This document shows positions 28,801 to 40,800 of a DNA stretch of 64,000 nt, one piece after another (position 1 is the stretch's first letter; each line of letters begins with the position of its first letter). The notes under the pieces were generated by a model, which saw only the letters and a program-made list of their open reading frames with translations, did no database searches and was not told where the DNA came from. Source of the stretch: Maratus speciosus (taxonomy: Eukaryota; Arthropoda; Arachnida; Araneae; Salticidae). Position numbers and translations under genes: made by a program. The stretch is from positions 510,245,100 through 510,309,099 of the forward strand of contig OZ010792.1 in the NCBI GenBank assembly GCA_963932465.1. The letters run 5' to 3'.

Positions 28801-31800
28801 AAAAACAAAAGAATTCTTAACAGTGAAACAGTTACTGCTCAAAAGTGGGGAAAAAACAGAAACTAAATATTTGGCAAGCTTATAAGAAGCTGTACCGATA
28901 CTAGAGACAATAGGTCTAAAAGGAATGTCAGGTTTATGGACCTTAGGTAAAGCATAAAACCTGGCACAATGCGAAATAGACGGAATAAGGGACTTCTTAA
29001 AGTTAGCAGGAATAATGGAAGAAGACTTAATGGCAGACTTAATAGAGTTAATTTCACTAGTGGAAGGGTCTTTGCGGATATCCACATACGGACCATCATT
29101 AATTAATTTATGGGTTTTTTCCAAATACGTAGATTTGTCGAGAAGAACAATCTGACCACCTTTGTCGGCCTTAGTAATAATTAAGTTTGGATCAGAACGC
29201 AAAATTTTCAGACATTGTTTAACAGGATGTTTAAGATTGGGTTTATAAACATTAGAATTGAAATCAACAGTATTGGCAATGAGATGCCTAATAGACTCTT
29301 TTTGAGAAGAAGATAGAGCGCTATGCTTAAAGGCTCTTTCAATAGGAGCAATGAGATTAGGTAAAGAAGGAATAGCAGAGACAGAAAAATTGTTATTCAA
29401 TTTGAGAGCATCGAGCTGATTGTTACTTAATGGAACACTAGAAAGATTGACAACAGCATTTTGGTTAACAAGAGGCAAATTACTGCAGTTATTAGCGACA
29501 GAACTTCCACAAAGCGCATTAAATTTCTTCTTTAAAACCGAACAATGAACAGAAGAAGCTGTGAGAACTCTGCTCCATGACCTTCTGTCAATGGACTGAA
29601 AATCAGGAGTAGAATTAGCGAGGCTGATATGTAAAGAATATAACTCGCGCTCTATATGAGCAATTTTGTGGCGAGTCTCTTGAATCAAAGCTCTTAAAAG
29701 AGCTAATTTAGAACGAAATAAGACCTTCTCAATCCTATTTGAAGAGAATAAATTACAACGAATGGAAATGAATTTAGGAATAACCTTCTTACGCCTACAA
29801 TCAAGTAGGAAATGTAAGTGTTCCAAAAACCTGTACTTTTTTAATCGTAAATTACAAAACCTATTGATTTGAGACATTGTGGAAAAGAAAAAAAAAAAAA
29901 AAATTACAGAAGAATAAAGGCCCGTTAACGCCAAATACATAAAAATAGCAAATAAAGCCGTTGTGCAACAATATTAAAAAGCAGAAAAACCAACGTTTAT
30001 CTCTCATGTTCTCTAGATCTATTCCATAGCGACTATTATTAATTTTATAACTTGAAGAGATGGCTCCAGAAGAAGTAATTTGGGTCAAATGATGAACTCG
30101 AATACGAAACTGATGCATATTTTGAAGCTGTTTAGAAATTATACTATATGAAAAGCATCCAACTGTTATAGGACTATTGGGATAAGTGTATCGCTCTTGA
30201 AGGAAACTGTGTTGAAGAATAAAATCCATTTTGGACCAAAAAAAAAATTTTTTTTTTCGTTGCTAGTCCCAGTACTTTTCATTCCATGTAGTATGTTTCC
30301 TATATTTTTTTTTAATTCTAAAAACGCATTTTCAAGTTATTTTGATTCTTTATTTATTTGATCCTCTAATTGTTTTGGTTGTTGGAAAGTCATGGTCATA
30401 TAAATATTTTTAGAAAAAAAAGAACTGGCCTGTTGATGTAGAAAGTTTCGCCATCCCTGTCTTAGATTAATCTTTAAGGAAGCCTTCAAAAACTGTTCGC
30501 AAATCGATTTCTTATTTTACCTTTTTATTGACTGATATAAGAGCCATATATGCTTTGCATAGGTGAAATCTCATGAAATACTAAAGCAAAAAATATTTGA
30601 AAAAATATTTAAAAATAATAATTTTTCCACTCCATTTTCTAAAAAAGATATCGAAAATATCAGATATATTTATATAAAAAGAAAATGTGTATATAAAAAA
30701 AGAAATTACAGTTTTATTTCACATTCATATTGTACTTGTTTCAAAAATAGAAAAAGTTTGTATCAGTAATTTTCAGGACTTCCAGTGTAGAATTCCTACG
30801 TAGATATTGCTCCAAGTGAATAATATGAATACCAAGACTCAAGTAGAAATCAAGAATGTCAGAAGGCATTCAGATCATCTAGCAAGCTGAACCAGACATT
30901 CTTGTCAGATTCAGCTTGTATTCTCTTAAACCTAAGTGCAAAGATGATATGAATTGTTTGCCATCTAAGATGCAACAAAAGATACAGTATATTTTTAATT
31001 ACTTAAATATAACATGAAATGTTACACATATATTTTTACCCCTACACTGCACGAATTTTTCTTTTGGAAGTATATTTTTTCATACTTATGTTTAGATATA
31101 ACAAATTTTAAATTCTTCGTCTTATTTAAAAACACGACGACGATCTGAAGACTTTTTTCCGAGGAGCCCGGACCTATGTCCCACATCCCCAGAAACTGAA
31201 AACTGAACATGTGCGGTATAGATAACAACATGCGTTTCCCTGGGCAACAGTGATAGCACAAAAACAGAGGGTGGCTTAACAGTGGTTTAACAGTATTATC
31301 ACTTTGAGGGGCTTCCGAGACGACTTCAACTTTACGCCCAGTTTATTGATGAATGTCTAAAATGAATGAGCCATTGGGATAGAAAGTCTAACTGTACTAT
31401 GTAATAATTTTATTAAAAATAAAAATATAAAAAATTAAAAATTACTTTTAAAGAAAAGTGGTATATTATAAATGTAAAATAGTAAGAAACCTTACTGGTT
31501 AAGAAGTAATAGAGAAATTAAGTAGAAAAATAAAAGTAAATAAGTTAAGTTTAAGAATATATAAGTACAGTTAAGAGAAACAAGCTGTCGGACAAAGCTA
31601 GTAAGGGTAGGTCGGCAAAGAGTGTGACAGATGTCATGTCACATTAAAACAAAACAAAGGCCCCTTTCAGGATCCATACATTTTTTTTTTCTTTGTTACA
31701 AAGTAACGGTATAAGAATCATAAAATCGTAATTGTTATAATATATATATATTTATAGTTAAGAAAGTGATAATAGAGTTTAATATAGTAAAAAATAGACA

Positions 31801-34800
31801 GTTGTGGGGAATTCAAGGTCCCTCGACATCCATAATAATAGAAAATTTGGGTCTTTTTCTGTGCTCAGGCTCGTAGGCGTCGTAATCAGGCAGCTCAGCA
31901 AGTATTTCATTTGGGAGGTTATAAAGGTTTTGTAAAATTTTCTGAAAAGGTTAACTACTCTTTTCTAAAAGTAGGAACATTATGGTCTCTACTGATAGTG
32001 GTATTAGGTAGATAGCGTTAGGCATTACGAACAATGCGGAGGTGTTTATTGTCTACTGAGATTGTCCATAGAGGAGTTACAAGTGAACCCCCAAATGGGA
32101 TAGGCGTATGTCATTATAGGTAGAATGCAAGAGTTATAAAGAAGATATTTGTTATAAATAGCCAGTGTTGAGTTGTTTAAGAGGGGTTTAAGTGCCTGAG
32201 AAACCAAAAAAAAAATAATAAAAACAAAATAAAAACAGAGGGGCGACTGCAGTGATTACATAAGACGAATTTCTTTATTTAAAATATAGTATGGTAGGAA
32301 GGAATTGAATTTCTTTATTTGCGATTTAATTTTAATTGATTCATATATGTATCACTGCGCGGTGTAGGGTTGTTCCTAAAATCAGAATTTCAACTAATTT
32401 TGATTCCTTATTATATGATCCATCAATTTTTTTTTTGTTATTGGCACGTCAAGATTAAGTAGAATATCTTTTGGAAAATTTTAGCAAGCGGATGTAAAAA
32501 GGTTCACCGACCCTGCAAGCATTAAAATACAATAAACGCAGATTTACAGCATCCTGATGTGCTGGTTAGAAATAACCTTATATCTCAACATACAACAACT
32601 ATATATACCACAAATATATTCTATCTGCATTAGAAACAGGGAGCATGAAAAAAAAAAGCTGTTTGAGGAAATATCTCAACTGAGCTAAGCACCTCCTGGG
32701 AATAATATATCTTGCATTGAAAAGTTTCACAGAATGTAGAATTTAGAAAACTTTTCACGGATGAAATGGACCCATAAAATGATGCTTTGCTTCCCTTAGA
32801 CTTAAAAGTTAGTCGGGTCCTGTTCAAAAATTCCAATGTAGAATTCCTACGCACATACTGCGTCAATGTTTATGTTTAGGATGAAACAGTGGTGTAAATG
32901 GATTTTTCATAGGAATTGTAAACTAAAATTTCATTAAACATTAATGGAATAATGAACTGTTATTTTATTACTTTTTTTTATGTTTTAAACCATCTTGATT
33001 TTTTCCGTAGGATTGTAAGAAAGTGACCAACATGTAACAATTATCAGTAATTATTAGTAACTAAATATTTTAAAAACATTTAACTTCAATATTGTAATGG
33101 AATAATTTATTGAAAACACATTTTAAACCTCATCTTTCTCTTATTGGATTCATTGAAACTATCCTTTAGTCGTTATGAGATTGTTAAAAATTTTGTCCTG
33201 GTTTGAACCAAATTTTGGTGCTCAGTAGCTGCCACCATAAGATGGTTAAATTTCGTTCCAACGTTTGGAGGTCCGGTTGAACCACTGTTCCAATTGCAAT
33301 CTCGTCCCAGCAATTGGAACTGTGATTCAACCGGATATCTACATGTTGTAACGAGATTTCACCATATGATAGATAGCAGCGAGCAACCAATATTGGTTAA
33401 TCCTTTCAAGGTCGGTGGCTAGACGGTTTAGCCACCTAATTTTAATTATAAAACTGACAAACGGCACCAAGAATATTTTAATAAAATTTTGCTCTTGTAA
33501 TGAAAGTGCGAAATAGCGGGTTTTTATTTTCTAAGAAATTCGTTTGAACATTCTGGTGTCAGTCAATATAATTTTATGAACAAAATTCTTCTGCTCCTGA
33601 AAGGGTTAAAACCAAAACAAAATTTTTAAATCGTCAGCATTAAAATGCAATATATACAGATTTACCGCATCATATTCTTACTTTTGAGTATCCATTTCCT
33701 TCTGCAGAGCATCTTTTTCGTATTTTCCCTTTTCAAGCTCCGATTGTAACTTTTCTTCCCGTTGTTTCAGCTCTTTGACAGTATCTCTTAACTCTCTCTT
33801 AGTTCTCTCCAGCTCATCTTCGAGTCCCTCTTGAACCACTTCTCGACTGCGTAGGCTGACTTGCAATTCACCTAGACAAAAATAATGTTTATGTAATTTT
33901 AAACAAGACATCTATCGCTAAAATTTTTAATAGTTTGGAAGAAGATTCTAAAACTTATACGAACTTACAGAATCCAGTGGTAATTTTTTTGATTTTATTA
34001 TTTAATAGCTTATTTTCTATAGAAAATTTCTACACTTTATGAATTTTTAACACAATTATTTTAATTGGTAAATAGATCATACGAAATGTAATTTTCCAGC
34101 TGAGTAAAAAAGTGTCCATACCAGGATTCGAACCTGGGGCCTTTTTGCTTAATCCTACACCTACCAGACGGGTCCATAGGATCCGACAGGTGCATTCAAA
34201 ATAATTCTTCTCACGAAAAAAAAAATACTGAAAATTCTGTAAATATGTGAAAAAGTAACATACCTATTCACAAAATTTTCAGTCTTTTTCTTCCTTTTCA
34301 CGAGAAAAATAATTTTCAATGTACTTGTCCAGTTCATGGGATCTGTCTGATAGGCAGAGGGTTAATCTACCAATACTTTACCAGCTGAGCTATCCTGAAC
34401 AAATCTGGAAGACACAATTCACCTAGAGAATCTTGTTGTTTATGACATCACGTCTAATATCTGAATTAACTCAACAAAATAAATCTCAGGTAACAGAATA
34501 AATCGCACTTCAAGAAAATGTTGGGTACATAATTACAGTTAAATTTAAAATCTTACTTACTTTTAGTTCATACTTGTTACTTTTAATAGTCTTACTTTTA
34601 GTTCATACGTAATTACAGTATTAATGTAATTACGCATACAACATTTTCTTAGAGTTCCATTACCTAAGATTTATTCTGTTGAGCTGATTCAGATATCAGA
34701 TCAGATTTTATAATCAACAAGTTATTCTGGGTGAATTGTGAGCGCCAGATTTGTCCAGGATAGTTAAGTTGGCAGAGCATTGACAGCTTAAGGCAAAAGA

Positions 34801-37800
34801 TGTCTGGTTTGAATCCTGTCCTGAAAAGGTTTTCACTCAGTTGGAAAATTAGATTTCGTGTGATATATTTATACAACTTATTGGCTTTCTAAATACTAAC
34901 TTAATATGTATTATTCCTGATACGATTTTCAGAATCATAAATGCCAAGAACAAGACAAATCTGCGGAAAATTCAACTTAAATATGCCTATTAAATCTATA
35001 GTTCGTTGATAATATTCTCACTCCGATTAAGTTTGGAGCCAGATCCACAAAGCAAAGCGACACTAATTTACAAAAAGTACTCTTGAACTATAAAATGTTA
35101 ATAAATAACCTATTAGTCTAGAACAAATCCTGCTTACTTATTTCGTCCTGAAGTTCGCTGACCAATTCTCTCAACTCCACTCTGGTAGCCGACTCTCTGA
35201 CGATCTTCGTTGGTTTCTTCTTCGTGTACAGAGCATCCTTCAGCTTCTTGTACTCTCTGCTGATACGGCCGTTCTCAATTTCTAGCTGCATCGATTTGTT
35301 TTGCAACGTCTGGTATTCATCTTCCTTGCATTTTAGCTTCTTCTTGAGAGAAGATATCAAATCTGTCTCGTTATCGGATACAAGTGAGGTCAGACTGGAC
35401 TTTCGAGACTGAAATAGAAAATTGTCTCATTAAAGCTCCTCGCCAGTCAGACCTTATAACCCGTTCAGATCAGATATTTAAGATATCTGAACTAAGATAT
35501 CTGATATTTAAGATATCTTAGACCGCTATTTTGGAAGCAGTACACCCCGGAATTAGCACCTATTTACACCGCAAAACTCATCTAAGATAATATGCAGTTC
35601 AGACTGCATATTTAACCCATTTGTGCTTGAATCTGTGTTTTCTCAAATTTCTTCGTAAAATCACTTTAAAATGTTCCAAAATGAATTGAAAAAATACTTA
35701 AAAAATTACGCTTTTTTTTTTTTTTTTTGATAAAAAGTAAAAGTACTAAATATGGAATATGCATAATATTTATAATATTATAATGTGAATAATTATATGT
35801 TTGTCTAAATTTATATGAAATAAGCTTTTTAATTTTACATTATATGCTATTTACGAACTACTAAAAATATATATTTATTTTTTTACAGAGACTAATAACA
35901 TTATAGTTATTATTAATAATAAACTAAGAATAATCCTGTTTGAGGTTTAAAAACAGATTATTTCATAATCATTTTGGAAAGAACTTTACTTAAATAACTG
36001 TCCCCTAAATGGCTACTAAAAATATATATCCATTCGTGCTTATCGCCCTATATTTTGCACGTTACAAAAATTCATAAAAAATAGGCTTGAACGTCAAAAA
36101 AATATCCGTCTTATACTGTCATCTCCCTGTAACAGATAAAGACATTTATAGATAATTATTTCATACAATTTTCATGTTATATACAAGAAGAAAATTGTAC
36201 AAATTTATTAAAATACGAAGTGTCCCAAAAATGGGACGCTTAGCATAAATGGGTTAAGGTATCTTATTAGACCTGAATTTTGGAGGTGGTACAGCCCGGA
36301 ATAAGAGCACTTGTTCCAACCATAAAACTCATCTAAGGTACGTGACTGTATCTGAGATTTGAATAAATGGAAAAGGTGCGCATTCGCATAAGTTAAAACC
36401 AGCCTCAACAGCCAATCAGTTAAAGTTAAATTCCACAGCCAATAAGAGTGAGTGGTAGTAGCTGTATGTAGCCAGAAAAAGTTCGAATTCACTGAGAGAA
36501 TTTGTAGAAAAGTGAGATCTGCGGTTTCAGATACCTTAAATATCCGATTTGAACGGAGTATAAATTTCCCTCTCTAAAGTTAAATCTGTGGGCTTGGAAT
36601 GAATCTGCATTTTTAAGACTTCTCTTTTGAAAATTTTAATTTTAATTTTCTTTTATCTGTATGCTCTTCCTGAAAAATGTTTTTCTTTTTCATGTGAGAA
36701 AATTTTTCTAAAATATATACTTCATTTTATATTTTAAAGTCTTAAAATCTAAATGAATCAGACAAGTTGTAAATATAATTTTAATGCTTGAAATAAAACT
36801 AACTACGCACTTTGGAAATATTTTGTTAAATAAAAGAGAAAGCAATATCCTCCAAAAAAAAGCACACGGAAAAAGAAAGTAAAAATTTCGATTTTCCGAG
36901 GAGAAGTTTGAAAAATACCGAGGCATGCCAAGCCCATAGATTTAACACTTCACTGTTAAAAATTTGTATCTAACTGTCCAGTCATTGGACCGTTTTTATT
37001 GAAAGCGGTTACATAACCATAATTTGACTACATTCTGAGATGGCCAATAGTCCAGGCAATAGAGACCGTATAGGGACTCTACCTAGCAAAATTAATGGTA
37101 GTACTGTAAATCGGCTTTCTAGATGTTTTTGGGTCGCTGAATCCGAATTTGTAACTTCCCACCAAAATTTCCCCCGGCAACCTCCCGAAATTTTGGTAAA
37201 AAGCCTCTCAAAAAAGGTTTTTATTAAAAAAATCAATTTTTTTTATTATTTTAGAGAAAAAGTATCTAGAAATTCAGAAAGTAGACAAAATTTGCAACAA
37301 ATTAGATATATGACATTATGACTTAGGATGAAAGGGAAGGGGAATCTGCCTCGGAACATGCGCGTGGTGCTGCGTGGACTAAGTTGCGCAATTCCACTTA
37401 ACCACTCACACATTTACATTAGCCCTCCCATCTTCCCTCCAAACTTTCTCTATAAGGCTTACTTTAAGTTTTTTGGGTCGCTGAATCCGAATTTTTAACT
37501 TACCACCAAAATGTTCCCCCCCAACCCCCCCCCCTCCAAATAGTTGTTTTTAACTTAAATTTCTTATTGTTTTAGGGGAAAAGCATTACGAAATTCAGAA
37601 ACTAGACAAAATTTGCAACAAATAGGATACATGACATTATGACGTAGGATAAACGGGGAGAGAGGGGGCTGCCTTGGAACATTCCCCGCGCGCTTTTCTC
37701 AAAAACCAAATTTTTTCAAAAAATCAATTTTTTGGGGAGTTGCCGAGTGAAATTTTGGTGGGAAGTTATAAATTCGGATTCAGCGACCCAAAAAACGTAA

Positions 37801-40800
37801 AGTGAGTCGAAATCCAGAGCTAGTATTAATTTTGCCAGATAAAATCCCCTATTTCCTGGACTTCATCATTTACTGCACGTAGCGTCGCAGTGCATGTTCC
37901 GAGGCAACCCTCACCCTCCCCGTTCATCCTAATTCATAATGTCATATATCCTATTTGTTGCAAATTTTGTCTAGTTTCTGAATTCCGTAATGCTTTTCCC
38001 CTAAAACAATAAGAAATTTAAGTTCAAAACAACTATTTGGGGAGGTTTCGGGGGGGGGGGGAATTTTGGGGGGGAAGTTAAAAATTCGGATTCAGCGACC
38101 CAAAAATCTTAAAGTAAACCTTATAGAGAAAGTTCGGAGGGGAGATGGGAGGGCGAATGTAAACGTGTGAGTGGTTAAGTGGAATTGCGCAACTTAGTTT
38201 ACGCAGCACCGCGCGCATGTTCCGAGGCAGATCCGCCTTCCCCTTCATCCTAATTCATAATGTCATATATCTAATTTGTTGGAAATTTTGTCTACTTTCT
38301 GAATTTCTAGATACGTTTTGATATTCTTCAATTCCTTTTTCATCATAAATCTCATCCACAATCCCATCATCATTTAAAATCTGATATCCAAAGTCATGTA
38401 CTTCATTATTAAACCACTCGTTAATTTCATTTTCTTCATAGCTTAGGATTCTTCCCATCTCCTTTATTGTTTTGCATTCTTCATTTTCTGATCCACTATC
38501 AGTTTTTTTCTTTATTTAAAATTTTATTCCAAGACAATGGATAATTGGGAGTTCGTTAGAAAATTTTTTGGGAAGAAATAGGCTGTTCGGATAACTGGAA
38601 GTTCGGTTAAAAAAATTTCAAAGAGAAATAGGCTGTTCGGATAATTGGAAGTTCGGTTAATTGGACTTCTGATAATCGGCCTTTATTAGAGGCGATATCT
38701 ACTCGGTATTTTGTTTGTTAGAAAATCTGATATAGTTAACTAAAAAGCTGTCTCCAGAGTATCTTGTTCATTTTAATTCTGAGATTGGTTTAAATAATCA
38801 CGAAAATGATAGTTCTCAAGAAAGATTTTTTTAATAAAAACCTTTTTTGAGAGGCTTTTTACCAAAATTTCGGGAGGTTGCCGGGGGAAATTTTGGTGGG
38901 AAGTTACAAATTCGGATTCAGCGACCCAAAAAACATCTAGAAAGCCGATTTACAGTACTACCATTAATTTTTCTAGGTAAAATTCCCTATTGCCTGGACT
39001 AAATGATATGGTCAGAATTGAGTTAAATTACGGTTACGTAACCGTTGTCGAATGACTGGACAGTTTTGCTGAAAATATTTAACAGTGAAGAGGAGGGGAT
39101 CTGAGGTCTTATACTGATAACAATTCTTAATATTATACATTGAATCCTGAGTTATTCAAAACGTAGCTAGTCAAAAATTTTACTCATTGTTAGTCAGCAT
39201 TTGAATACAGTTGGAAAACGTTAAAAAATAGTAACATAACGTAAACCATGCCTTGCCAGAATGTAAGTCACATAACTGAATTTGAGGATGGCAGAAATTT
39301 TAGCAAAACTGAAAAAAGGAAAAAGGTAAAAAATGGTTACACAGCGATCTATGATTAAGTCAAAGGAAATCTGGCAGCATTACTCGTGTGTCTGTTTCCA
39401 CACATACATGTGAGTTTAACTTTTCACCTATGAAATACTTTCTTTCATGAATTTAGTATAAACATAAACAATAATGAAAAAAGATTAAAAATTGGCTATT
39501 TTTAAATAAATTTCATTTCATAGATTAAAGCTAGTATTTAATCCAATAAGGGTAAATCGCGTGTATGCCTCTACTAATAACATTTAGGTATTATTTTAAA
39601 AGGGAAAAAAATAATGGTGTAAGTACTCTTTCATTGTTTTATTTTAATTATATTAATTTTCCAAACGTAAATAATAACCAAAACTTTTTGAAGTTCTTCA
39701 TCTTGCAGTATTAAATATTCATCCAATATTTAATAATTTCTGTGAAAATAAACAAGCATACGTAGCTCATTAGTGTGAATATTCAACATAAAACATAACG
39801 AATGATAAAATTATATTCGTATATACTGGATTAAAGAATAATATCTTCAAAATTTATTCAACATTTATTATCAGCAAACTGTTTAATTTGCATTTCTAGC
39901 TTATGGGTATGTACCTTTATACCTTGTTTCAGGAGAAAAAGGTTGTAAGCGGAAAATTTTTGAGAAGTCCTGATCTAAAGAAGCGTGTCTGACATTTTCG
40001 CACCTGCAGATTGTCAAAAACAGGAAAAAAAAAATATTTCTTGGTCGGCCATGAAATAAAATAAAAACATGTTTATACATCATATTACTTATTAAATCTA
40101 ATAAAATTATATCTTTTAGTCGGAACGCAGGCAGGATGTGGGACCCACCCCACCGCACACCACTTATCCTCCGAAATTATGTGTCATTGACATATTCTGC
40201 CAATTTCCATATAAAAATGTAAGATCATAAATGCTCAGACCTAATCGATATAAAATACAGTAGAGCGCCGCTTATCCGAACAAGTCGGGACCGACCCTAG
40301 TTCTGATAAGCAAAAGTTTGGACAAATCGACAGACAATTTAAGGAATGTTTCAGACTATACTAAAACCTTCACACTTTATCTAAACTTAGGACTGGCAGC
40401 ACCAGTTAGTGCTGGCATGTTTAAAAATTGGTATATTTGTTACTTTAATTTTTTTGTTTACATTTTTACCATTAATTTTTTTCTCTTATTATTATTTTCT
40501 GAACTCCAGAGATTATAATTTAAGCAAAAAAAGAGCTTTTGATTGTTGCTTGCTTCAACGAAGACATTCTTTTCAATGCTGCCACATCTCTAATTCTTCT
40601 TAAATACCTTAGTTGAATAGGATTAACGTTCTTCTACCGTTCGAGCCATTTCATAGCTGTTTCCAAACATTCAAAGGCTTCGGAACAAATTCCTACTATT
40701 TATATAATTTTTTCCGTTTATTTGGCTTTTTTCTAATCAATGTTTTTAAGAATTATTTACAAGATCTTTTTGCATGCTTTATATACATGGTGCTATTTTC

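Larger units (their letters stand above)
27253..29999 (-). mobile_element. Penelope-like retroelement, apparently complete
   Basis: A single long RT/GIY-YIG frame lies between identical 61-bp repeats (27253-27313 and 29939-29999, core AGCAAATAAAGCCGTTGTGC). The outer flanks carry the same hexamer TCTCTC (27247-27252 and 30000-30005), a candidate target duplication. The 3' part contains a hammerhead-like motif (27341-27385). Identical repeats and an open frame suggest recent insertion. It is antisense to no gene: it runs in the same direction as the host coiled-coil gene, inside its intron 6. Confidence 0.88.

Noticed and set aside
29861..30229. 122-residue minus-strand frame
   Set aside because: It runs across the Penelope 5' border, so the fused frame is artificial; the upstream part may be a cut open stretch but has no recognised family.
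34757..34830. tRNA-Lys(CTT)-like gene
   Set aside because: The acceptor stem closes, but the anticodon stem has mismatches and the unit is part of a dispersed repeat.
38255..38458. Independent gene encoding an acidic 67-residue protein
   Set aside because: It is the tail of a Tigger-type transposase, repeated at 40882-41040, joined to foldback DNA.
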